Shown: positions 12,525 through 24,700 of the stretch, piece after piece
Layout of the letters: every line of letters begins with the position of its first letter
Position numbering within the stretch: the stretch's first letter is position 1
Source of the DNA: Gigantopelta aegis
Taxonomy: Eukaryota > Mollusca > Gastropoda > Neomphalida > Peltospiridae
Length of the DNA: 64,000 nucleotides
Direction: 5' to 3'
Assembly: GCF_016097555.1 (NCBI RefSeq)
Contig: NC_054712.1
Coordinates: forward strand, 49,757,866-49,821,865
Notes under the pieces: model-generated
Told to the model about the DNA's origin: nothing
The model's database searches: none
The model's input: the letters and a program-made list of their open reading frames with translations, nothing else
Translations under genes and position numbers: made by a program

Positions 12525-12690
12525 AATCAAGGTAGATAAAACTTCACTTAGCTTTTGACGTCGCATTTTCACTTACAATTTTGAATCTGTTGTTATTTTA
12601 ACAATATTTTACCTATGGGCCTACAACTTTCACTGAATGTGGCAAATGTCCATACTGTAATGAGTGTGAAATATTAAAGTTATAATCCAC
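12525..12690. repeat. right arm of inverted repeat paired with 10455-10625
   Basis: Reverse complement of the left arm with few changes (CACTTAGCTTTTGACGTCGC, TACCTATGGGCCTACAA). Confidence 0.8.
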
Positions 12691-12895
12691 ATAGTATTAC
12701 TTTGCAGCCAATTCCATTTTCAATAGGTTTATAATATTTTGGGTGCCACCGATATATGTATGACTTCATGTATTTTGCAAGTATTGAATCTGATCAACAA
12801 AACCGTAATACATGGTCAGGGCCGTACCTCTGTACAATGCAGGGTCGAATAGGCATTTTGCAAAACAGTGGTTGACTCCATCAATATCAGGTGGT

Positions 12896-13125
12896 CCAGT
12901 GGTAAAGTGTTCGCTTGATGCGCGGTCGGTCTGGGATCGATCCCCGTTGATGGGCCCTTGCTGCTAATCAAAAAGAGTTAGCCCATGAAGTGGCGACAGC
13001 GGGTTTCCTCCCTCAATATCTGCGTGGTCCTTAACCATATATTTTATCCGACGCCATATAACCGTCAATATAAATGTGTTGAGTGCGTCGTTAAATAAAA
13101 CGTTTCCTTCCTTCCTTTCATCAAT
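12896..13125 (+). repeat. SINE, head type I, internally deleted, tail type a
   Basis: Head GTGGTCCAGTGGTAAAGTGT and GGGATCGATCCCC jump from GGGCCC straight to TTGCTGCTAATC, so about 100 bases of the usual body are missing. It ends with (CCTT)n. Confidence 0.85.
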
Positions 13126-13631
13126 CTCGAATTTTGTTATTTAAAGCTTTTAAAAAAAAAAAAAAATCATTATATAGGAATCTTCAGTTAGAAGTAGTCA
13201 CGTGATTATGGTAACACCGTTTTTCACAACGACTTAGTATAAACGTTTTATCCTATAGTTTTTCTCACAGGGAACACCTTTTTTCATACAATGGAATTTA
13301 CTAAAAGTTATTTCTCAGCGGATTGTTTTCTAAATATTTTCAAATATTATTTTCAAAACACTTTTACTTTTCTTCTTACGTCAAACCAAACTGAAATTAT
13401 TTACAAAAATAACATTGTTGTACGAAAACGAAACGTAGGCCTACTATAAGTAATTTGATAAATACGAAATTACGTTTTTGTCTTGGTAAGTTAAGTTACT
13501 TTCAGAAACATAAGCAAATATTCATATTCTTTGGTAAATACGGCCCCTGGTACTTGGCATCCTTATCTTTTAAGTCGTACAACCCTGGAAATAATTACAT
13601 GGGCCATGATGGTCAAAATGTGTGCCTGTCA

Positions 13632-13938
13632 CAATCTAATTAAAATTAGCTCCACTGGTTAATTACTATTACCTGTGGATCTAACAGCACCCCGTTGGAG
13701 TTCATGTCCGGTTGACCTTTCATTCGAACAATCAAAACCTTACTTGCAAAATCATGCCAGTAATTTGAATAGAATTTAAAAACATTCGGGATTATGCCGA
13801 GGCAATCTAATTAAAATTAGCTCCACTATTACATGTGGATCTAACAGCACCCCGTTAGAGCTCATGTCCAGTTGACCTTTCATTCGACCAATCAAAACCT
13901 TACTTTGCAAAATCATGCCATTGATTTGAGTGCGAGTG
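13632..13938. repeat. direct duplication carrying a transposon-like terminus
   Basis: Two copies (13632- and 13803-) begin CAATCTAATTAAAATTAGCT and continue through CTAACAGCACCCCGTT and GTTGACCTTTCATTCGA. The same terminus forms the perfect palindrome at 15157-15218. 13126-13631 holds nothing I can name. Confidence 0.8.
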
Positions 13939-14420
13939 CGAATAATTTTTACATGTTAATATACCACTAGAGTTTCAAGCATGTCCATCCCGGTGCCTGT
14001 CTCTGGATAGCCAGAATGTCCCGGGACAGAAAAAAATTAAGCGGACAATTTTGAAATTTACATCCAAAAATTAAATAGTGGGCCTTTAAAATTTTGATGC
14101 GCATCTCTAATTAATAAAGAAAATTCTACTCATTAAATTTGAGAATGCAGAATGGCCGTCATACGAGTCACGAAAAAAAACAAGTCAACATAGTCAGACG
14201 GAAAAATGACGTGGGGGCAAGGAATCTCGCTAAAAAAATCCAACCTGGTGGTGCAGACTGTCGAAACGAGAAGCGTTCCAGCGTTCAATCAGTTCCAATG
14301 GCCGCATACATCCCAATAGAAAACTTCACTTCGCTGACAAAAACAACGAAATGAAGGATCCCCAAGTTCGAGCACACGAAAGCACGTGTAGTGTGCACAA
14401 GCGAAACAAACACGTCTTAC

Positions 14421-14516
14421 CGCGTCGAGCTCCAGACTGGGAATGCATTTAGTGGAATCTTGTAATTGAGATAAAAATTCCTGCTGCCGCTGATCTATAA
14501 TTCTTTGCCATATAGA
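14421..14516 (-). CDS. candidate isolated exon, unknown protein
   Basis: On the minus strand a 96-base open segment sits between a good acceptor (CTGTTTGCAG) and a strong donor (GTAAGA). It reads SIWQRIIDQRQQEFLSQL, then QDSTKCIPSLELDA, phase 0 to 0, with a hydrophilic Gln-rich composition. I do not recognise the protein and see no companion exon nearby. It could belong to a minus-strand gene whose other exons lie outside or are missed, to an old pseudogene, or be chance. The 5' neighbour TMEM231 starts 1.1 kb away on the opposite strand. Confidence 0.3.
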
Positions 14517-14885
14517 CTGCAAACAGAGCTTTACATTAATTATTGAATCTTGATGAAGACATAAATCAGGGCCGTACCCTGACCAAAATCCATGGGGGGG
14601 GGGGCACTAAATTTTATAAATAATATTTAACATACTATAAAGATTAAACATTTCTATGCTATTACTGGAGATATATAAAAATAAAAAAAGGACAAGATTC
14701 TTAATTATGTGAATGCAGTATGCAGTATGTATACAGTTTTTTGTTTCCAAGAGTTTATGCCAATATTTCAACATTCGATATTTTTTAATATACATGAGTG
14801 GATATTGTCCTAATTCAAAATATATCATGTTTGTGGCATGCAGTTTATTGGCCAAATTTTGGCGGAGTCTAGAGCCGACGAAAAC

Positions 14886-14886
14886 A

Positions 14887-14939
<53 letters not shown>
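14886..14939. repeat. (CA)n microsatellite
   Basis: About 25 CA units. Flanking 14517-14885 is AT-rich without a supported gene. Confidence 0.95.
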
Positions 14940-14941
<2 letters not shown>

Positions 14942-15156
14942 ATATATATAGCCTATATATAATTTTAAAATGTTTAAAACATTTTGATTTCAATACAAAG
15001 TTTTAAAATATACTTACGTTAATTTTTGTATTGCATTGTACTTTTCCCTCCACAACTCTTTATACTGTTGTTTTATATAATTATATACTCATATTAATTA
15101 ATGTGTTTACGTTCGTTTTGGCACCCAATGTGTGTTTTTGCGTGCCGTTAAACATT

Positions 15157-15218
15157 CAATCTAATTAAAATTAGCTCCACTATTACATGTAATAGTGGAG
15201 CTAATTTTAATTAGATTG
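15157..15218. mobile_element. 62-bp perfect palindrome with 9-bp target duplication
   Basis: Every base pairs, centre CATG at 15186-15189. The ends are CAATCTAATT and its complement, the same terminus as at 13632 and 13803. TTAAACATT occurs immediately on both sides (15148-15156 and 15219-15227). It looks like a minimal inverted-repeat transposon relic. Confidence 0.8.
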
Positions 15219-15639
15219 TTAAACATTCATCATTCATTCATTCATTGAGCCATTCAATCATTCATTGAGCCAGTCATATGTATCCATTCATCCACTCATC
15301 CATTTATGCATTTATGCATTCAGTTTGCGCGAGACGCCTTTCAATAGCGTTTTTGTGCTGAAGTGTCGTTAAAGATTCACTCAATCATTTAGTAATTTAT
15401 TTATCCATCCATCTATCCATTCAATCATTCATTCCCCGCGAGAAGCCTTTCGTCGAACAAGTTTTAAGGTCAAAAACAGAAACGCTCTGCAATAACTCGC
15501 GTTAAGGGTGGGTGTGTGTGTGTGTGAGAGAGAAAAAACTACTTGGACTGGGTTTTGATATGTTGATCCTCTGTTCGTTTTAAAATATCGTAACAACAGC
15601 CGACGCAGAACCAGTCAACAAAAAAGCATTTGTTTAGAT

Positions 15640-15778
15640 ATGGCGACCTACGAGATATTTGCTCAGCCTGAGTTAAGGCGGTACAGAAGTAACGTATTTA
15701 CGAAGGCTACGTTACTCATGCTAGTGATTTTTGTGCTAACATTTATACCCCCTTTATTTGTGGTGTACAGAAGTTACG
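15640..15778 (+). CDS. TMEM231: TMEM231 exon 1 (start codon, first membrane helix)
   Basis: The exon encodes residues 1-46, beginning MATYEIFAQPELRRYRSNVF, plus the first base of Gly47. The hydrophobic stretch ATLLMLVIFVLTFIPPLFVV is the first membrane helix, and the IPPL turn and YRSYG end are typical of the family. The ATG is chosen because the family N-terminus (M-A-x-Y-E-x-F) starts exactly here. Donor is GTGCGT. No TATA box is evident upstream. Confidence 0.93.
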
Positions 15779-18700
15779 GTGCGTATTTCTAATATTTGTA
15801 TTTAGTGCAGGAAAGGAGAGGGGTGAGAGTTCAGGAAGGAAAATCGTGTCGCTGCTTGTTTGACGGCATCGCAATATTTGTATTTTTATTATTTAGCACA
15901 TGTAAAGCCATCTGGTAATTAGTTTAATTATTCAAATTTGGGCGTGAGTTCGACCCGTATCCCCCCCCCCCCCCCTTTCAATGGTTAGGGTTAGTTTTAA
16001 GCTTAGGATTGGTATAATATCCGCCCGGTCACCCCGTTATTATTTTTTGTTATGGGGAGGGAGAGGACCGGGTGGATATTTTTCCAACTGCGACTTTCAC
16101 CAATTTCCAAATTTTGGAGTTAACAGCAAAGGTATACTGAGCTAGAACCCACCAAACTACCTGCCAAAAAAACAAACAAAAACCAAACCCCCAAAACAAT
16201 CCCTAATAATTCAACATTTGTTTTCAGGATTTTGGTTAAAGGAAGCATATTACCGAGAATGGCCTGATGTAACATTTAAGAGAGAGATGATTGTGATTCT
16301 CGAGCTACAGGATCCCGGAGAATACGTCACCTACAGCACTTACCAGAAATACAACAAACTGCAAGAGGACCGACTTCGAGTTCCCGTCATTAAGGCAAAT
16401 AATTCATTATGAATTACAGGGACCGAGGGATGGCCCTTGGAGAGGAGAAAATGTTGCCAAATTGTCTAACCAAAACCACTGTTATTTTCAATCAAATTAT
16501 CAATCATGGCATGAAAATATTTTGAATTAATTTAGAAACATGTACTAAATTGCAAACACTAATAAACACATAATTGAATGTCTTGCCCACCATTAACCTA
16601 TTCGGGGTTGCTGAAAGTTGCAACAAATTTTACCTGAATGCATGTTACAAAATTTGTTTTAATTAAACTTTAAATTTAAAAAAAATAAAAAAATAAAATA
16701 ATTTTCAAACATTGCAGAATATGGCTGATGCCGAGTTGCAGATTTGATGCAGTAAAAAAATAATAAAACATAAAGTAATAATAACAGTCATTCAGAAAAA
16801 GACAACTTGCCTGTCGGACCTGTTGCATTTTTGACCTCATCTGTCAGAATTTGGCAAGCAGGCAAGTACTTTCTGCACCCCTGTGAATTTGGGCCAGTGG
16901 TTTAACTTGGTGGGTTGGTGAAAATCTCAACGTCCAAGTCCAAAGTGTTCAACATGCACATTCAAAGCAAGCTGTTGTAGTGCACGTCTGTCCTGGGCAC
17001 GTGCCAGCCTCGGCCGGCTCCTCCGTCCAGGACAGGAAAGGTAGGGTGGGTTGGAGGGGGGGGGGGTTGGAGGGGGGGTGGACTGCCTACATTGGCTGGT
17101 GCAAGGGAGCACCAGCAGTCCGACCGTAGCTGGTAACAGGTGGTATGGTGAGCACTATCGAATTTGGAATGTCCCGTAGGATTAAGCCAAAGAGAATGGG
17201 TGCACATTTTTGATGAAGGAATTTAGGTGCAATTTTGAACAGTCTGTCTCAGTGGAAAGGTAGGGAGGAGCTACGTATAGGTTTCGAAGTTAGTAGGCCA
17301 AGAGTAGCTCGTTTATTGGACCCATGTGGTGCTGATATGTCTCCCTAGGTTGCCCATAGCTAGGGGCCCTTAAAAGGGCCCGAACTGTTCAGCTCAAACC
17401 ACAGGTCCTGACTAGAGGCTTTATAAGACATTTTGTCAAAACACTGACTATTTGTATAATGACAGCTTAATGTTTTATGTCCACAGGCACGGGAAGTAGA
17501 CATCAATGGTGATGGACGCTATGACAAACTATTGCTGGATATTGAAATGCCTCTGCAGGACAGTGAAAATGTGATTGGCGTAAAACTACTCACTGTTTAT
17601 TACTACAGACTAAAGGTATGAATATACATGTATCTCGACCAGGGTTTGAAGTAAAATAGCATGATTCTGTGCTTCAACGAAATCCCAGGTTTTTTGTGTT
17701 GGAAATGTAAGATTACGGGACGGAATCCCAAACTATCTTTGTTAAATCATGTTTATGATTCTAGTGGAATCCAGGGCTGGCTCTGGCAATTGCCAAATTC
17801 GTCAATTGCGAATTTTGAAAACAATTGCTGAATTTTATTTTTATTGGTGAAATTATTTTACTAGAAAATAACTGCTTTTCTGTCATTTTTGAAGTTTAAT
17901 AAATAATTTGGCGAAACTTTGTGTTCACCGAGAGCTGGCCCTGGAATCCTAAAAACAAATCCACAAATTCAGTGCATCAGGGCTTCTAGATTGTGGTAGC
18001 CCAGTGTTCGAGATTAAAAATTTTGGCCAGTATCCCAGTTGGATACTAACATTTCAAAATCTGGTATCCCACCTGAGAATTTAGTATTATATGGTATCCC
18101 GGTGGGATACTGGGTTCTTGAAGTCTGGTATCCAAAATTAAATTCTGGTATCCCCGGGATATCGGAATACCGTTAATCTCGAACACTGTAGCCCCACTCC
18201 CATGGCTAGTGATATTCAGTGTTGGGCTACATATGAATATCCTGCCCCTACCACGACCACTCAGTGTTATTGTTTTTAAGCTCTATCTCCCTCTTTGGAT
18301 GACATATCCGATTATTACTATTAATTAGTAAAATTATATTAACTTAAAGAAAAGTAGGGCTAGTGAATTTTTATTCATGGCTAATCAATTTGTAAAATCA
18401 CTGATCCCATGGCTAGTGGATTTTATAAAAATTCTAGAAACCCTGATCTACATGTATGTTAAATCATGTTTATGATTCCAGGGCTAGCTCTGGCAATCGC
18501 CAAATTCGTCAGTTGCAAATTTTGAAAAGAATTGGCGAATTTGATTTGGTGAAATAATTTTTACTATATTTGATTAGAAAATAACTGCTTTTCTGTAATT
18601 TTTTAAGTTTAATAAATAATTTGGCAAAACTTTGTGTTCACCCAGGGCTAGCCCCAGGTGGAATCTTAAACAAAAATCCACAAATTCAATACCTCAGGGC

Positions 18701-21700
18701 TTCTAGATTATGGTAGCCCCATGGCTAGTGATATTCAATGTTGGGCTAGTAAATAACTACCCGAGGGCTATTGAAAAAAACAATTGTCAAATGTTGCAGT
18801 TAAGTCTATTTTGTAAATATGAATATCCTACTGACATCCCAACCCCCCAATGTTAGTATTTTTAAGCTCTATCTTCCCCTTTAGGTGACATATCTGATTA
18901 TTACTATTATTTAGTAAAATTGTATTAAAAGTAAAGTAGGGCTAGTGAATTTTTAATTGTGGCTAGTACATTTTTAAATTCACTGATCCCATGGCTATTG
19001 GATTTAAAAAAAATTCTAGACGCCTTGAATGCATGCATATACGTTTACATGTCATCAGGATCACAATGAGAACCAACAAGCAGAACCTGCTACGTCCAAA
19101 GTTGTAGGGTTTTTCTCTTTTTAAAAGAGCGAAAGAAAAAAAAATGGTTTTAAAGTTGCAGACCATAGACCAACCCGCGAAAATGGATGCTACGTTTGGG
19201 TAATCTACAGACCTGTAACACAGTTGGATAAAGTTACAATAGGCCTATAGTGAAACAAGAGTCTGTGACGTTGAAACAGGGAAATATTCTTAAAAATAGA
19301 CTAGAGCTCGTCTCTATAACTGTTGCTTCTTAGAAGTAATGTGTGCGTTTTTAAAAATATGAAAAAGCTTTTCGTGGTGTTAGAAACACGGTGGATGACA
19401 AGAAGTACTTCAGATGTATGGAAAAGGATTTATCGAAACAATAACAACTAAGTAATGTCTTATGTTAATGACAAATATGGCTCAAATAATGAAAATTACT
19501 AGTATGCCATAGTGTTTTACAACTAGGATATGTTACTTTAATGTTTACAAATTTGCAAAAGAAAATCTGAAAATGAAACTTTGTTGTTTAATTGTGAAGA
19601 AAAGAGAAACAAGATAGGGGACAGGCCTCTTTTGTATAGTACCAGTCTGACTACTAGCTCTGCCAATTGGCAATTGCAAATTTTAAAAACAATTTGTGAA
19701 TTTTATTTTAATTTGGCGTAACAGATTTCTTATTTTGTTGGAAAATTACTGGGTTTCAAAAAAATAAATAAAAAATTGATGTTCTGGAAATATAGGAGGA
19801 CAGCAAAGTGTGATAATGGGGAAACAAAGACACATGCTACAGGCCCTGCAGATCCTTAAACCGACTCTGTCAGCAAGAAACATCACAGTAGTAAACAACA
19901 GGCCAAAACATTTATTTTAATAAACATGTTAGCGAGAGAACTGCGATTTGTCTATACAGTGATCTGTTTTCATTTTCAGAAATTTTCGTCTTTTTTTATG
20001 GAGTCACTTGGCTACATAGAGCATTTTTCACCACAAGCTGGCGCCAAACTTGAAATATTTGGAGACATTCAGCTACGACAGAAAGAACCGCTGGGACACA
20101 AGGGCGTTGATAAAAGATATAACGTACGTATAGCAAAAGGTTGTAACTTCTTTGCCATTTTTTTTTCCCCTTTTGTAAAATTGTTTAAAGGTTAAATTTA
20201 CAATATAAAGTAAAGTTAAAACCTGACCAAAAAAAAAAGTTTTGTCAAAGCAAAATATCATCATATGACATTAGGCATATTTTCATTTTCAATCAAGGCT
20301 TTTTGACTAAAAGGGGTAAAAACATGAGTTAATTAACTTAGTGACAAAAAACTGGTTGCAATGGCACCAGTTAGGCCACTTGTGTTGTCATAGCCCATGC
20401 TATAAAGATAGCATAAAATAATATGGTGTGGTAATTATGTAACGTTTATTGTAAACCAGGTTCCACTGCGAAATAAAACATTTTGTTTGCTAATACTGAA
20501 TTTATGCTTGACCAATGTCTGGATCTTTTAGAGGCCAAAGACCCAGCACCGATTTTGTTCTATATTTGTCAACTCTACCATACTCTCATTAACAGCCGAT
20601 CCCATGGAATAGGGTCATGACTGAAGTAGGTCATGTTTGACATCAGTGTCTGTCATGAATCGTGTCTTGACTCTCAACATACCGGTAGTTCAGTGTTTCC
20701 TGTTATGTTATATATCAAGTGAAACTTTCAAAGAATACAAATATGGTGGTGGTGTATGTGTGTGCAGCGCCCTCAATAGTTTAAGAAGTAGCAGGCTACA
20801 ACAGTGATGATAGCGGGGGGGGGGGTCTGGGGGCCCTCCCCGAGAAACATTTGAAAAATCGAACCTCTGAGATGCATTCTCATGGCCTCTGTTAGCGCAA
20901 ATCAGTCACCATCCATAAAATGCAGCAACTGAACAATTTTACTCGAAAAGTAGGCGGCAGCAAAAGCTGTTTCAGGCGGCGATTTGCCGCCGGAGACCGG
21001 GTACTTTTGAGGGCTCTGTGTGTGTGTTTCCATGTGTGTGTGTGTGTGTTAGAGATGGGGCAATTACTTGACAAAAGTAATCGATTACGATTACTTAAGA
21101 ATGTCCTGATTACAATTACAAGAAAATTGTAAGTAAATGATTACAATTGCAAATGCATTGTCCAGTAATCATGATTACATTTCAATATATATGCACAAGT
21201 AGTGAAATGATGTCACTAACATGATGTTCACTTCATTTTATTAACTATACTGATGGAAATAAATAAAGGATCACACAGATAGTAACAAAGAAAGAAAGAA
21301 ATGTTTTATTTAACGACACACTCAACACATTTTATTTACGGTTATATGGCATCAGACATATGGTTAAGGACCACACAGATTTTGAGACGAAACCCGCTGT
21401 CGCCACTACATGGGCTACGAAACCCGCTGTCGCCACTACATGGGCTACTCTACATATATAAAATTATGGTTGGAGATGTTTTATTTATTGAATAAGAATA
21501 AGAATTGTGTACGAAGCCAAAACAAGGGTCCAAAAAGTGACTGTTGTCGACCTTAACTATCGTGGATTAAAAGCTCGTTGGTTAGTAGTGTTCCTGTCTC
21601 AAGTTTTGGTATCGCGCTCATTAAATTGTAAATATTTGTCACCGTTTTCATCTGTTTTCAGTTCAAATTTTCCACAAAATAGCATTTTAAACAAACCAAG

Positions 21701-24700
21701 CAAAAACTTTGTTTACATATCGCAAAGGGAATTCCCGGTAACCATGTGCTATAAATAGTAGCGTTGAATACGGTATAGTTCCGGCAGTTGAGTTGAATAC
21801 GGAACAGTGTATTTCATTGCACTGAAAATGTAAGATATTATATGATAAAACATTTTATTTGCTAATACTGAATTTATGCTTGACCAATGTCCGGATCTTT
21901 TAGAGGCCAAAGACCCAGCACCGATTTTGTTCTATATTTGTCAACTCTACCATACTCTCATTAACAGCCGATCCCATGGAATAGGGTCATGACTGAAGTA
22001 GGTCATGTTTGACATCAGTGTCTAGTCATGACAAGTGTCTGTGAATCGTGTCTTGACTCTCAACATACCGGTAGTTCAGTGTTTCCTGTTATGTTATATA
22101 TCAAGTGAAACTTTCAAAGAATACAAATATGGTGGTGGTGTATGTGTGTGCAGCGCCCTCAATAGTTTAAGAAGTAGCAGGCTACAACAGTGATGATAGC
22201 GGGGGGGGGGGGTCTGGGGGCCCTCCCCGAGAAACATTTGAAAAATCGAACCTCTGAGATGCATTCTCATGGCCTCTGTTAGCGCAAATCAGTCACCATC
22301 CATAAAATGCAGCAACTGAACAATTTTACTCGAAAAGTAGGCGGCAGCAAAAGCTGTTTCAGGCGGCGATTTGCCGCCGGAGACCGGGTACTTTTGAGGG
22401 CTCTGTGTGTGTGTTTCCATGTGTGTGTGTGTGTGTTAGAGATGGGGCAATTACTTGACAAAAGTAATCGATTACGATTACTTAAGAATGTCCTGATTAC
22501 AATTACAAGAAAATTGTAAGTAAATGATTACAATTGCAAATGCATTGTCCAGTAATCATGATTACATTTCAATATATATGCACAAGTAGTGAAATGATGT
22601 CACTAACATGATGTTCACTTCATTTTATTAACTATACTGATGGAAATAAATAAAGGATCACACAGATAGTAACAAAGAAAGAAAGAAATGTTTTATTTAA
22701 CGACACACTCAACACATTTTATTTACGGTTATATGGCATCAGACATATGGTTAAGGACCACACAGATTTTGAGACGAAACCCGCTGTCGCCACTACATGG
22801 GCTACGAAACCCGCTGTCGCCACTACATACAGGTCAGTACTTTTTCTTTTTTTTCATAATTCTGGACAAAATATTAATTTGAAGTTTTGAAAGGCTACTC
22901 TACATATATATCAAATTATGGTTGGAGATGTTTTATTTATTGAATAAGAATAAGAATTGTGTACGAAGCCAAAACAAGGGTCCAAAAAGTGACTGTTGTC
23001 GACCTTAACTATCGTGGATTAAAAGCTCGTTGGTTAGTAGTGTTCCTGTCTCAAGTTTTGGTATCGCGCTCATTAAATTGTAAATATTTGTCACCGTTTT
23101 CATCTGTTTTCAGTTCAAATTTTCCACAAAATAGCATTTTAAACAAACCAAGCAAAAACTTTGTTTACATATCGCAAAGGGAATTCCCGGTAACCATGTG
23201 CTATAAATAGTAGCGTTGAATACGGTATAGTTCCGGCAGTTGAGTTGAATACGGAACAGTGTATTTCATTGCACTGAAAATGTAAGATATTATATGATAA
23301 AACATTTTATTTGCTAATACTGAATTTATGCTTGACCAATGTCCGGTTCTTTTAGAGGCCAAAGACCCAGCACCGATTTTGTTATATATTTGTCAACTCT
23401 ACCATACTCTCATTAACAGCCGATCCCATGGAATAGAGTCATGACTGAAGTAGGTCATGTTTGACATCAGTGTCTCCACGATGCCACCGAGGCCGGTAGA
23501 TAGCAACAAGAAATAATGACATGTTTGACATCAGTGTCTGTCATGAATCGTGTCTTGACTCTCAACATACCGGTAGTTCAGTGTTTCCTGTTATGTTATA
23601 TATCAAGTGAAACTTTCAAAGAATACAAATATGGTGGTGGTGTATGTGTGTGCAGCGCCCTCAATAGTTTAAGAAGTAGCAGGCTACAACAGTGATGATA
23701 GCGGGGGGGGGGGGGTCTGGGGGCCCTCCCCGAGAAACATTTGAAAAATCGAACCTCTGAGATGCATTCTCATGGCCTCTGTTAGCGCAAATCAGTCACC
23801 ATCCATAAAATGCAGCAACTGAACAATTTTACTCGAAAAGTAGGCGGCAGCAAAAGCTGTTTCAGGCGGCGATTTGCCGCCGGAGACCGGGTACTTTTGA
23901 GGGCTCTGTGTGTGTGTTTCCATGTGTGTGTGTGTGTTAGAGATGGGGCAATTACTTGACAAAAGTAATCGATTACGATTACTTAAGAATGTCCTGATTA
24001 CAATTACAAGAAAATTGTAAGTAAATGATTACAATTGCAAATGCATTGTCCAGTAATCATGATTACATTTCAATATATATGCACAAGTAGTGAAATGATG
24101 TCACTAACATGATGTTCACTTCATTTTATTAACTATACTGATGGAAATAAATAAAGGATCACACAGATAGTAACAAAGAAAGAAAGAAATGTTTTATTTA
24201 ACGACACACTCAACACATTTTATTTACGGTTATATGGCATCAGACATATGGTTAAGGACCACACAGATTTTGAGACGAAACCCGCTGTCGCCACTACATG
24301 GGCTACTCTTTCCAATTAGCAGCAAGGGATCTTTTATTTGCGCTTCCCACAGGCTGGATAGCACAAACCATGGCCTTTGTTGAACCAGTTATGGATCACT
24401 GGTCGGTGCAAGTGGTTTACACCTACCCATTGAGCCTTGTGGAGCACTCACTCAAGGTTTGGAGTCGGTATCTGGATTAAAATCCCATGCCTCGACTGGG
24501 ATCCGAACCCAGTACCTACCAGCCAATAAGTAAATTCAATAGCAATTTTACATTGGAATTTTTCCAAAAAGGAAACGTCATGTAGGCCTATTTTATGGTT
24601 ATTGTAAGGGAGATGCAAAGTGACGTCATTGGAATACTGACGTCATTTAAATTCAGAATTAGCTGTATTATTACAATGCTGCGCCACATAAAATAAAAAC

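Noticed and set aside
12896-13125. tRNA gene at SINE heads (A and B box-like motifs throughout the window)
   Set aside because: The heads do not fold into an intact tRNA with acceptor stem and are always fused to SINE bodies.
16927-17207. Proline-rich minus-strand frames in TMEM231 intron 2
   Set aside because: They derive from a G-rich low-complexity stretch; no start context or domain.
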